A stretch of DNA of 12,794 nt from Candidatus Woesearchaeota archaeon (GTDB lineage Archaea; Nanobdellota; Nanobdellia; Woesearchaeales; WJKL01): NCBI GenBank assembly GCA_019322815.1, contig JAHWIB010000037.1, positions 1 through 12,794 of the forward strand, written 5' to 3'. Of the stretch, positions 1 to 6,789 are shown piece after piece. The position numbers and the translations under genes are program-made. The notes under the pieces are model-generated. The model made no database searches. It was not told the DNA's origin and saw nothing but the letters and a program-made list of their open reading frames with translations. How positions within the stretch are numbered: the stretch's first letter is position 1; the number at the start of each line of letters is the position of its first letter.

Positions 1-130
1 GATTTGAGATCTTCTTAAGATAAGATTCTATGATCTTGACATCATCTTTTGAAGGGATTGAAGGAGGCCTAAGATACAGGAACTTCTTTGCTAATAATCT
101 CCATGGTTTGTGATATTGTTTTACTTTCAT
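1..130 (-). CDS. SAM-dependent methyltransferase paralogue, N-terminal part (cut by window edge)
   Basis: The gene starts with ATG at 130 and runs off the left edge, so only 43 residues are visible. They begin MKVKQYHKPWRLLAKKFLYL, followed by RPPSIPSKDD and VKIIESYLKKI. This matches the N-terminus of the paralogue at 930-1742 (W-x2-x-A-x2-x-LY, then P-S-x-PSK-x-D-x-KIIE-x-Y-x-KKI), so it is a further member of the methyltransferase array. The SAM-binding core lies outside the window. Its ATG overlaps the TGA of the upstream gene (ATGA, 4 bases), which points to translational coupling. Family assignment rests only on this N-terminal similarity. Confidence 0.75.
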   Translation of the reverse strand, partial: MKVKQYHKPWRLLAKKFLYLRPPSIPSKDDVKIIESYLKKISN

Positions 131-933
131 TTTCTTCTTAACACATGAAGCGGAATCTTGTTTTTTAGAAAAGGAAATGTTTCACTGCAGTTGAATATCT
201 CAACAATCTTGAAATATTTTGATAAAAGTTTATTTAATTTTTCCCTCAATGGCATAAAAAAATTAAAGTTCCTGTTTTCCCAGCCTAAGTTTTTTCCATA
301 AAATTCAAGCTCTTTTTTTGTGATCAATCCTTTTTTGTATAATTTTTTAACTATTTTATACAGGTCATTCATGACATAATGTTCATTTTTCAAAGCAGTA
401 ATGTAGATTGCTCTTGCAGTTCCTGCATAAAGCCCATATCTGTAATTTTTCTCCCTGTATTCTTTGATTATCTGTTCCGGCGTGTAATGCTCTCCTTTAT
501 CCCTGATATAAGTGCGGGGCATAAAAAGTCCGTCTTTTTCAAGCATATGAGAAACATTTTTTAGGAGTTTAGGAATATCTTTCTTTTTTAACATATTTAT
601 TACATTATCTCCCAGAATAATATCAAATTTTTCTTTAAGTTTAGTATCAAGCCAGTTTCCTTGTATAAAAGTTTCTTTTGGCTTGTGTTTTACTTCTCTT
701 GCAAGATATTTATAATTTTTTTTGCTGAAATCTAATAATTTAATTGGAATCTTTAATTTTCCGCACAGCTCTCTGTATTCAGGAGTAGAGCCAAGTATGA
801 GAACCTTTGGATTTTTCCCTTTTTCAAGAATCTTCTTTTTTATAAATCTTAGATCAGAAGGCGATGCCCTTGCAGGAGGCAGGTAGTATTTCCAGCAGCA
901 TACAAATTCCCTTGATCTCCAGTCTTGTTTCAT
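127..933 (-). CDS. Class I SAM-dependent methyltransferase, array paralogue
   Basis: A 268-residue lysine-rich protein. A Rossmann-type core follows a short N-terminal helix region with a P-P-x-R-x-S-P-S-D-L signature. Motif I is VLILGSTPEYREL (about 44-56), replacing the classical GxGxG with the LG-x-TP-x-x-R-x-L form shared by all paralogues here. An acidic residue ends the second strand (LLDFSK, D68), NW is at 93-94, and FDIILGDNVINM (about 103-114) is the motif IV region. KDGLF (about 133-137) resembles the post-motif strand start. The C-terminus ends KIPLHVLRRK, like its neighbours. It overlaps the genes on both sides by 4 bases (ATGA). The methyl acceptor cannot be inferred. No signal peptide or membrane segment is evident. 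Confidence 0.85.
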   Translation of the reverse strand: MKQDWRSREFVCCWKYYLPPARASPSDLRFIKKKILEKGKNPKVLILGSTPEYRELCGKLKIPIKLLDFSKKNYKYLAREVKHKPKETFIQGNWLDTKLKEKFDIILGDNVINMLKKKDIPKLLKNVSHMLEKDGLFMPRTYIRDKGEHYTPEQIIKEYREKNYRYGLYAGTARAIYITALKNEHYVMNDLYKIVKKLYKKGLITKKELEFYGKNLGWENRNFNFFMPLREKLNKLLSKYFKIVEIFNCSETFPFLKNKIPLHVLRRK

Positions 934-1742
934 TTTCTAGATAATATGTAAGTAGGGCAGATTTCATGATATTTATAGTCTTTTGCATATTTTGTTGTTA
1001 TTAATTTAAATTGCTTCTTAAGTTCTTTTTCCTGCTGGGAATCTGTAAGCACTGCCCATGATTTCTTAGTAATTGGAAGCCTTTCTTCATAAAGTCTAAC
1101 CCATTTCTTCATATAAGGATATTTTTTAACTTGCTTTTTTAACTCTAAGAATCCTTTTCTGTTATGCAGTACTTTTGTTTTTGTATTAAATCCAAACTGG
1201 AAAATAGAATCCCACCATAACTCGCTTAATGCTCTTCTTGTAACAGCTTTGTTTTTGTATTCTTTGATGAATTTTTCTCCAATTTTATTTTTTATTCCAA
1301 AATTATAGACTCTTGTTATAAACAAACCCCCATCTTTCAAATGCTTTTTTACATTTTTGTAAAATTTATCCCTCATATTTAATGGAATATTGTTAATGAC
1401 AAAATCGCCTAAGATTAAATCATATTTCTTTTTTAATCTCATAGTAAACCAGTTATCCTGGATAAATTTCTCTTTTCTTTTGATATCAGTCAATGCACTT
1501 GTATTTACCTTATACATTATTTTATTTATATCAACCATATCAACATGAAGGTTGTATTTAGCCATCAATTTCCTGTAAGCAATTGTGCAGCCAAGAATCA
1601 AAATATCTGGTTTTTTCTTCAGAATCTTTTTAACATAAGGCTCAATTATCTTCATATCTTGTTTTGAAGGTGTGGAAGGGCTTACAGTGTATAGATATTG
1701 TTCTGCAAACTTTTTCCATGACTGCGTATATGCTTTTGTCAT
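930..1742 (-). CDS. Class I SAM-dependent methyltransferase, array paralogue
   Basis: A 270-residue member of the same family. The N-terminal W-K-K-F-A-E-x-Y-L-Y segment leads to PSTPSKQD. Motif I is LILGCTIAYRKL (about 48-59), in which the usual TPE is TIA, so this copy is slightly divergent. D71 follows strand 2 (VDMVDINK), NW is at 97-98, and YDLILGDFVINN (about 107-118) is the motif IV region. GGLFITRVY (about 136-144) follows. The C-terminus is PTYILSRK. It lies 26 bases downstream of the 1769-2578 gene and overlaps the next gene by 4 bases (ATGA). I see neither a well-placed TATA box nor a ribosome binding site at its start, so it is probably read from the upstream transcript. Substrate unknown. 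Confidence 0.85.
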   Translation of the reverse strand: MTKAYTQSWKKFAEQYLYTVSPSTPSKQDMKIIEPYVKKILKKKPDILILGCTIAYRKLMAKYNLHVDMVDINKIMYKVNTSALTDIKRKEKFIQDNWFTMRLKKKYDLILGDFVINNIPLNMRDKFYKNVKKHLKDGGLFITRVYNFGIKNKIGEKFIKEYKNKAVTRRALSELWWDSIFQFGFNTKTKVLHNRKGFLELKKQVKKYPYMKKWVRLYEERLPITKKSWAVLTDSQQEKELKKQFKLITTKYAKDYKYHEICPTYILSRK

Positions 1743-1768
1743 TTTTTAACTAATATATATGCCTTTTT

Positions 1769-2578
1769 TCATTTTCTTAAGACATAAATCGGAATCTTGT
1801 TTGTGCCAATCTGTTTTGGTGTTATTATCTTCACTATCTTCATATACTTTCTTACGATTTTTGAGAATTCTGTTTTTGATGGAAGGTATAAAGCCAGAGG
1901 AGAGGTTTCATAGCCTAATCCCAGGACTGTAGAAAATTCTTTTTTAGTCAATATGCCTTTTTCATAAAGCTTTTTGAAAGTAAGATATTGTTTATGTAAT
2001 GAACCTTTTTCTTTATGATAATATAATGAGTGCAGCTGCTGGTTCATGCAGTTCTTGAAGTTCTTGTTCTTGTATTTGGTTCTATAGGTCTTTAATATTT
2101 TCTTTAAGGATAATGCGCTTCTTGGAAGCCTTACCCACATTTTGAATATCAACAACCCATCATCTTTGAGTATTTTTTTAACACTCTTTAGGATAAGCGG
2201 GACCTCATCTGCTTTAACCATGTTCAAAGAAGCTTCTCCAAGGACCAAATCAAATTTATCCTTTAGCTTTAATTTTCTCCAGTCCTGCTGGATAAGAACT
2301 TCTTTTCCCTTGTATTTCTTTAATAATGTCAAAGCTATATAATTCCTTTTGTTATAATCACAGACATAAGCAGTCAGCTTTTCCTTGCTGACCAGATCCC
2401 TGAATTCTGGTGTTGAGCCCAGTATCAGAATTTTTGTATCTTTGCCGTATTTCTTAGCCTTTTCTTTAATATATTTTTTGAAAACTTCTAAGTCATATTT
2501 AGAAGGCCTGATAGGAGGCTTATAATTCTTCCATTTATTAGCCATGTCTAATGTCCATCTCTTAATTTTTGCTGCCAT
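1769..2578 (-). CDS. Class I SAM-dependent methyltransferase, first gene of minus-strand array
   Basis: A 269-residue paralogue and the promoter-proximal gene of the leftward array. After an N-terminal W-K-N-Y-K-P-P-I-R-P-S segment, motif I is LILGSTPEFRDL (about 51-62). D74 ends strand 2 (YVCDYNKRN), and QDW is at 98-100. FDLVLGEASLNM (about 109-120) has Glu where the others have Asp in LGD. The C-terminus is KIPIYVLRK. The start at 2578 is supported by a TATA box centred about 26 bases upstream, as expected for a leaderless mRNA; an internal ATG at residue 12 is less well placed. The core is complete, so it is probably active. Substrate unknown. Confidence 0.85.
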   Translation of the reverse strand: MAAKIKRWTLDMANKWKNYKPPIRPSKYDLEVFKKYIKEKAKKYGKDTKILILGSTPEFRDLVSKEKLTAYVCDYNKRNYIALTLLKKYKGKEVLIQQDWRKLKLKDKFDLVLGEASLNMVKADEVPLILKSVKKILKDDGLLIFKMWVRLPRSALSLKKILKTYRTKYKNKNFKNCMNQQLHSLYYHKEKGSLHKQYLTFKKLYEKGILTKKEFSTVLGLGYETSPLALYLPSKTEFSKIVRKYMKIVKIITPKQIGTNKIPIYVLRK

Positions 2579-2600
2579 CAGTATTTAATATCAAATTTTA

Positions 2601-2608
2601 GTATATAA
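2601..2608 (-). promoter_or_regulatory. TATA box of the leftward methyltransferase array
   Basis: On the minus strand TTATATAC is centred about 26 bases from the ATG at 2578, the usual archaeal TATA-to-start distance. The message would therefore begin at or next to the start codon (leaderless). Confidence 0.6.
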
Positions 2609-2613
2609 TAGTT

Positions 2614-2630
2614 TCGGAAAAGCTTAAATA
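2614..2630 (+). promoter_or_regulatory. BRE/TATA of the rightward methyltransferase gene
   Basis: CGGAAAAG precedes CTTAAATA (2623-2630). The TATA centre is about 20 bases from the ATG at 2647 and about 26 from the in-frame ATG at 2653, so transcription should start within the first codons. Residue 3 may be the real initiator. Only about 15 bases separate this box from the opposing TATA box at 2601-2608. Confidence 0.55.
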
Positions 2631-2646
2631 GTTAATAAAAATAAGA

Positions 2647-3492
2647 ATGAGTATGAAAAAGAAGTATACAGATCCATGGAAAGATTTTGCTGAAAGATAT
2701 GATGAATTTTATGCTGCACCTGGAAAACCAACTAATGATGAAAAAAAGATATTCTATAAACTTATTAAAAATACAAATATAAAAAAAGGAAAAGCACTGG
2801 TGTTAGGAGCAACTCCTGCGCTAAGAGATATTCTGGCTAAATTTAATCTGGAAGTCACAATAGTTGATATCAATAAAAAGATGATCAAAGCCATGAACAG
2901 GTTAATTGCTCATAAAAAGAAAGAAAAGATTGTAGAAAGCAACTGGCTGAAGATGCCTTTTCCAGACAATCATTTTGATATCATCCTTGGCGACTTAACT
3001 ATAAGCAATCTTGATGCTAAGAATCAGCCGAGATTCTTTAAAGAGGTTAAAAGAATATTAAAACCAACAGGTTACTGGATCCATAGAATATTTCTCATGC
3101 CTTTAGGCTGGAAATTTGAATCAACAGAAACAGTTTTGAAGAGATTCTCAAAAATAAAGCATCCTTATGACAGGAATACAGAGCTTTTTGCGTATTTGGC
3201 ATATAACATATACAATAAAAAGACACATGAAATTGACACAAGCAAAGTAAAGAAAGTATTAGATAAATATTGGAAAAAAAACAGATATGTTTATCCAAAA
3301 TCACCAAAAGTAGAAGAATTGATGAACAGGGCATATCAGATGTGGAAGCCCTTTAAAAAAGTCTGGTATCTGGGAACAAAAAAAGAAATTTTTTCAAGGC
3401 TTTCTAAGTTTTTTAAAATAATAAAAGAAGATTATGCAAAAGACCACTACTTTGGAAAGAGCTTTATTGTTATAGTTTGCAGGCCTAAATAA
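2647..3492 (+). CDS. Class I SAM-dependent methyltransferase, divergently transcribed paralogue
   Basis: A 281-residue family member on the opposite strand from its relatives. The N-terminus has WKDFAERYDEFY. Motif I is LVLGATPALRDIL (about 51-63). D74 ends strand 2 (TIVDINKKM), SNW is at 98-100, and FDIILGDLTISNL (about 110-122) is the motif IV region. KPTGYWIHR follows. The C-terminal tail has KFFKIIKEDYAKDH, close to the equivalent part of the 930-1742 protein (KQFKLITTKYAKD). It shares a 68-base divergent promoter region with the leftward array and ends 3 bases before the stop of the convergent MBL gene. Start could be residue 1 or 3 (M-S-M); the TATA distance slightly favours residue 3. 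Substrate unknown. Confidence 0.85.
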   Translation: MSMKKKYTDPWKDFAERYDEFYAAPGKPTNDEKKIFYKLIKNTNIKKGKALVLGATPALRDILAKFNLEVTIVDINKKMIKAMNRLIAHKKKEKIVESNWLKMPFPDNHFDIILGDLTISNLDAKNQPRFFKEVKRILKPTGYWIHRIFLMPLGWKFESTETVLKRFSKIKHPYDRNTELFAYLAYNIYNKKTHEIDTSKVKKVLDKYWKKNRYVYPKSPKVEELMNRAYQMWKPFKKVWYLGTKKEIFSRLSKFFKIIKEDYAKDHYFGKSFIVIVCRPK

Positions 3493-3495
3493 TTA

Positions 3496-4383
3496 TTAAG
3501 AATTTGGATCATAAACTCCGCCGTGGCCAAATATCAATAATCCATTTCTTCCTTCTTGAACTAATCTTTCCATTGATTCAAGGTTCTGTCTGTCAAGCAT
3601 ATCTCTTTCTGCCTGGTCCTTAGGAGGAGCCCATTGATCTAATGGAACTACATTACCATAAATTGCTGTTTCAGGATTTTCACCTAAAAATCTTTTTAAA
3701 TATCTTTCATCACAAAGACAGTCTCCTGCAAATACTACTTTAGGAGCCATATATTCTTCTCCTGTTTCCAGATTAATTACAACTACTTCATCATCTTCAA
3801 CTGCAAAAGATTTATGAACATGGTCATGTCCTGGAGTATCAATTATTCTCAGTCCTTGTGGTTTTCCTGGATGATCATTATCAGCATATCTTGAGAATCT
3901 ATCAACAATTATTCCTCTATCCCTGTTGCCCTTGAATACTTCCCTATGCCCTGCCCATTTACCAGCATCTTCAACATCAACACCATAAATAACATCAAAA
4001 AGTGGATCTTTTGCATCAATCATCCAACGTGCTTCTGGAAATAATTCATGGTTTCCACTATGGTCTCCATGAGCATGAGAACTATAAATTGATCTAACTG
4101 ATTTTATAGGATCTACACCTTCTTGTTCTGCAATCTTCTCCAGAGATTTTTGCAATATCTTTCTGTCATCAAAATCTCCAGAATCAATCATATAAATTCC
4201 GCCAGGTGATTTTACCCAAAGCGCTGTTCCGCCGCCAGTTACTTTTCTACCTAATTTTTCAGAATAAGGTCTTTCTATTTCACCGGCACCAATTCTACCT
4301 AGTTTTTCAAATAAATTTTCATCAGGACCAGCTGTGCATGTTCCGTTTACAAGAATATAGATTTTTGTAGGCTCTTTTTTCAT
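3496..4383 (-). CDS. Metallo-beta-lactamase-fold hydrolase
   Basis: A 295-residue soluble protein carrying the full MBL metal-binding set. HAHGDH at 103-108 is the HxHxDH motif, His186 is in DTPGH, Asp221 in FAGD, and His287 in IFGHGG. This supports a dinuclear metal hydrolase or oxidoreductase of the glyoxalase II-like superfamily. The N-terminal 60 residues hold a GGGTALWVKSPGG strand pair leading into YMIDSGD, typical of the first MBL sheet. Substrate is not readable. No signal peptide is seen. The gene has its own leaderless-type promoter, almost identical to that of the PLP enzyme gene upstream, which suggests co-regulation with sulfur amino-acid metabolism (inference). It converges with the plus-strand methyltransferase, stop to stop 3 bases apart. 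Confidence 0.88.
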   Translation of the reverse strand: MKKEPTKIYILVNGTCTAGPDENLFEKLGRIGAGEIERPYSEKLGRKVTGGGTALWVKSPGGIYMIDSGDFDDRKILQKSLEKIAEQEGVDPIKSVRSIYSSHAHGDHSGNHELFPEARWMIDAKDPLFDVIYGVDVEDAGKWAGHREVFKGNRDRGIIVDRFSRYADNDHPGKPQGLRIIDTPGHDHVHKSFAVEDDEVVVINLETGEEYMAPKVVFAGDCLCDERYLKRFLGENPETAIYGNVVPLDQWAPPKDQAERDMLDRQNLESMERLVQEGRNGLLIFGHGGVYDPNS

Positions 4384-4407
4384 CTTATTATATAAAAGGT
4401 ATTACTA

Positions 4408-4427
4408 GTATATAAATCTTTCGGTTT
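4408..4427 (-). promoter_or_regulatory. BRE/TATA of the MBL-fold gene
   Basis: The minus strand reads AAACCGAAAGATTTATATAC: an A-rich BRE (CGAAAG) followed by a TATA box (4409-4416) centred about 29 bases from the ATG at 4383. The whole 20-base block is identical to that at 5803-5822 in front of the PLP enzyme gene. Confidence 0.7.
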
Positions 4428-4431
4428 GTTA

Positions 4432-4455
4432 TCACTATATAGTAGTACTAGAAAG
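4432..4455. promoter_or_regulatory. Palindrome-rich 24-base segment upstream of the MBL promoter
   Basis: It contains two abutting palindromes, ACTATATAGT (4434-4443) and TAGTACTA (4443-4450). When the MBL and PLP-gene upstream regions are aligned by eye, this segment is extra in the MBL copy. It lies just upstream of the BRE, where an archaeal activator would bind. Operator function is inferred. Confidence 0.35.
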
Positions 4456-4478
4456 CTTAAAACATAAGAATTCTAAGG

Positions 4479-4499
4479 TCTGAAAGCCTTAAATTCAAG
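4479..4499 (-). promoter_or_regulatory. Upstream element shared with the PLP-enzyme promoter
   Basis: The plus-strand segment TCTGAAAGCCTTAAATTCAA matches 5850-5870 at 17 of 21 positions. It lies about 60 bases upstream of the MBL TATA box and 20 bases past the stop of the PLP enzyme gene. It could therefore be a shared regulator site or part of a 3' end structure. A short inverted repeat, TAAGG/CCTTA, overlaps it. Confidence 0.4.
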
Positions 4500-4518
4500 C
4501 ACCAGAGCGCCTGTGGAC

Positions 4519-5778
4519 CTATTCTACAGATTCTTCAATACCTTTTTTAATATAATCAATTACTTTTCCAAAATCCTTTTCTCTGCCTACAGCTATTCTT
4601 ACTAGACCAGCAGGTACGTTCCAGTCTTTAATGCGCTCTAAGCTAAGCTGGCTTGCCCATGGTATTACAAGAGTCTGGGGCTCTGCCAAGCTTACTGCAT
4701 ATTTTACTGTTCCTGGATTTTCTATAAAATATTCTGCAAGTTTTCTTGATCTTTGATAAGCAGTTTCAGCATCTCCTTTGAAATTAAATGATAAAACTCC
4801 TCCTGCGTATCCGTTTCTTGTTTCTCCTGTCAAATCACTGTATGAAACTTCAATACCATCTATTTCTCTTAATGTGTCTGCTAGTTGTTTTGCATTTTTG
4901 CAGTGAGCTTCTATAACTTTTCTGATACGGGGAGCTCTGACAGCAAATTCATACGCATCTCTAGGAGACATTACACTTCCTTTGTTTTTTCTGATATCCT
5001 GAACTCTATCAGAAAACTCTTTTGGCATGATAACAGCTCCTCCCATCATATCTCCCTGCCCACTGAAGTATTTTGTCAGGCTGTGTATAACCATATCAGC
5101 GCCCATCCTGAACGGCTCTAATTGGTATGGTGTCAGGAATGTATTATCAACAATTACAGGAACTTCATATTTATGAGCAATATCTGCAATCTTTCTTACA
5201 TTAGAATAGGCTGTGGTAGGATTTGCAACAGGCTCAAATATTACTCCTAATACATCAATCCCTTGAGCTTTTTGCTCTTCTAAAACTCTTTCTAGATTTT
5301 CCGGATTAGTCAAATCGCATTTTATCCCTGGCAGGCTTCCTACTTTTGAAATGCCATTTCCCTGATCTGCCAGTATATCTTTAGTTGAAATATAAGAGAC
5401 GTCGCCATGCACAAATGTTCCTTCACACCCTTTAGCAAGAGCTTCTAATGCTGCAGTTATAGCAGCCATGCCAGAAGGAAACACTTTACAGTCAAAATAT
5501 TCTGGATGAGATAATCTGCCTACTTCTATTGCTTTTAATCTTTCTTCTAATTGAGCATAGTTTGAATGGCCTGTACGGGCATAAAAAAATCCTTTTTGCT
5601 TTCCAGCTGTGATATCTGCTATTACATCCAGTCTTTCTAATGCTGGATTTAATTCAACAACTTTATCAGGATAATTAAGACTATCAATTGTTCTTTGAAA
5701 ATCTTTTTCACTAGAGAAATTATCATCTGTTACTATTTCCCCTCTTTTTTTAGACCATTCCTGGAATTCTTGGTTCAT
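4519..5778 (-). CDS. Cys/Met metabolism PLP-dependent enzyme (cystathionine gamma-synthase/lyase-like)
   Basis: A 419-residue fold-type I PLP enzyme of the Cys/Met metabolism family. FYARTGHSNYAQLEERL (about 65-81) corresponds to the Y-x-R-x-x-N-P-T-x-x-x-L segment (Tyr66, Arg68 phosphate/PLP contacts). PSGMAAI is at 101-107, Asp211 in DNTF contacts the pyridine ring, and Lys236 in SLTKY is the Schiff-base lysine followed by the S-G-x-G-D-M-M-G-G loop. Members carry out cystathionine synthesis or cleavage, methionine gamma-lyase or sulfhydrylase reactions; sequence alone does not decide which. Here G-H-S-N replaces the common G-N-P-T, a small deviation near the active site. About 35 extra N-terminal residues precede the core. 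The gene is monocistronic with its own promoter. Confidence 0.9.
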   Translation of the reverse strand: MNQEFQEWSKKRGEIVTDDNFSSEKDFQRTIDSLNYPDKVVELNPALERLDVIADITAGKQKGFFYARTGHSNYAQLEERLKAIEVGRLSHPEYFDCKVFPSGMAAITAALEALAKGCEGTFVHGDVSYISTKDILADQGNGISKVGSLPGIKCDLTNPENLERVLEEQKAQGIDVLGVIFEPVANPTTAYSNVRKIADIAHKYEVPVIVDNTFLTPYQLEPFRMGADMVIHSLTKYFSGQGDMMGGAVIMPKEFSDRVQDIRKNKGSVMSPRDAYEFAVRAPRIRKVIEAHCKNAKQLADTLREIDGIEVSYSDLTGETRNGYAGGVLSFNFKGDAETAYQRSRKLAEYFIENPGTVKYAVSLAEPQTLVIPWASQLSLERIKDWNVPAGLVRIAVGREKDFGKVIDYIKKGIEESVE

Positions 5779-5802
5779 ATTCTTAAATATAGAGCATGGT
5801 GG

Positions 5803-5822
5803 GTATATAAATCTTTCGGTTT
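5803..5822 (-). promoter_or_regulatory. BRE/TATA of the PLP-enzyme gene
   Basis: The block is identical over 20 bases to 4408-4427 (BRE CGAAAG, TATA on the minus strand TTTATATA). The TATA centre is about 30 bases from the ATG at 5778, giving a leaderless or very short-leader message. Confidence 0.7.
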
Positions 5823-5848
5823 TTTGTTACTTAAAAGTGGTTATAAAT

Positions 5849-5894
5849 GCCTGAAACCCTCAAATTCAAAGGTTTCATCTCTTTGAATTCAGGC
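5849..5894. repeat. Compound inverted repeat between methyltransferase stop and PLP-enzyme promoter
   Basis: GCCTGAA (5849-5855) pairs with TTCAGGC (5888-5894), and TTCAAAG (5865-5871) with CTTTGAA (5881-5887). The two 3' arms are contiguous and the 5' arms are split by 9 bases. The segment 5850-5870 is the element also found before the MBL gene. A second CAGGC follows at 5899-5903. It may be a double operator for the PLP gene or a 3' hairpin of the methyltransferase transcript; no clear T-run follows on the minus strand. Confidence 0.5.
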
Positions 5895-5919
5895 TTTACA
5901 GGCTCTCTAAAACTAATAT

Positions 5920-6789
5920 TTAAAGCAGTTTTTTAACCTTTAAGAAGTATATAGGTGCAAACCTTGAATGGCCTATACCTTTAATAACTGCAATCTCTTT
6001 GATGTAAAAATATCTCTTTACAATATCATGAAATCCTTTCTTTGAAAAGACAGCTAATTTATGCACTTTTGCATGTTTAGCCAAGTTTTCAAAATAAGCT
6101 CTATTCTTTATATCTAAATTCTTTTTAACATAATCCTCAACTTCTGTTAATGCTGCCCAATTATACTCTCTAATCTTAGGATTAAAACCTTTTTTAAGAA
6201 GCTCTGTTTCCAGGCATAGTTCAAATATCAATCCTAAAGGAGTGTTACCTTCTTTTTTAAAATCTATTAATATCTCATCAACTGTTCTCAGTTTTTCTGG
6301 AAGATCATAAACAAGATTTCTTGTTATAAGATAGCCGTCTTTTGTCAATAACTTATTAATAGTCTTCAGCATATCTTTGTTGTTTTCAGCAGGCAGATTA
6401 GCTAAAGAAACATCTGCCATCACGATATCAAAGGAATTTTTTTGAAGGAATTTGTCAGCTTCAAGCCAGTCTCCGACCATAAATTTATTATTAAAATCAT
6501 CTTTGTATTCCATCACGTTTGTCAGCGCTAATAATAATCTAGGGCTGACATCAACTGCAATTGTTTCAGCGCCTAATCTTATTGACAGATCCCTTATCTC
6601 AGGCGTTGCTCCTAAAATTAATACTTTTAACTTTTTATTGCTGCCTTTGGCAATCTTAAAGAATTTCTCATATACCCTAAGCTCTTCAGGAGTAGGAGAA
6701 GATGTTCCTGGGCCCCTCTTAGTCCTTGATTTGATTATCTCTTTATCTCCCCATGTGCTCTTTAATCCAATTGCTGTGAATTTTTTCAT
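5920..6789 (-). CDS. Class I SAM-dependent methyltransferase, acyltransferase-coupled paralogue
   Basis: A 289-residue sixth member of the family seen at 1-3492, separated from the array by the MBL and PLP genes. Its N-terminus is longer and lacks the W-K-x-F-A-E segment, having R-G-P-G-T-S-S-P-T-P-E-E-L instead. Motif I is VLILGATPEIRDL (about 56-68). D80 ends strand 2 (ETIAVDVSPR), GDW is at 106-108, and FDIVMADVSLANL (about 120-132) is the motif IV region. KDGYLITRN follows. The tail PIYFLKVKK corresponds to the conserved C-terminus of the others. Its ATG overlaps the TGA of the acyltransferase gene by 4 bases, so the two are translated together. That suggests both modify the same pathway product (inference). 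Confidence 0.85.
   Translation of the reverse strand: MKKFTAIGLKSTWGDKEIIKSRTKRGPGTSSPTPEELRVYEKFFKIAKGSNKKLKVLILGATPEIRDLSIRLGAETIAVDVSPRLLLALTNVMEYKDDFNNKFMVGDWLEADKFLQKNSFDIVMADVSLANLPAENNKDMLKTINKLLTKDGYLITRNLVYDLPEKLRTVDEILIDFKKEGNTPLGLIFELCLETELLKKGFNPKIREYNWAALTEVEDYVKKNLDIKNRAYFENLAKHAKVHKLAVFSKKGFHDIVKRYFYIKEIAVIKGIGHSRFAPIYFLKVKKLL

Noticed and set aside
1748..1762. TATA-like TATATAT before the gene at 930-1742
   Set aside because: Its centre is only about 14 bases from the ATG at 1742, too close for a leaderless start, and the gene is just 26 bases behind its upstream neighbour.
2142..2342. Plus-strand 66-codon open frame inside the 1769-2578 gene
   Set aside because: It lies wholly within a methyltransferase gene with clear motifs, and has no promoter or ribosome binding site; it is a shadow frame.
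4466..4520. Possible tRNA or T-arm-like sequence after the PLP enzyme gene
   Set aside because: A GAATTTAAGG stretch resembles a T-loop at first sight, but no cloverleaf, anticodon arm or acceptor stem can be built.
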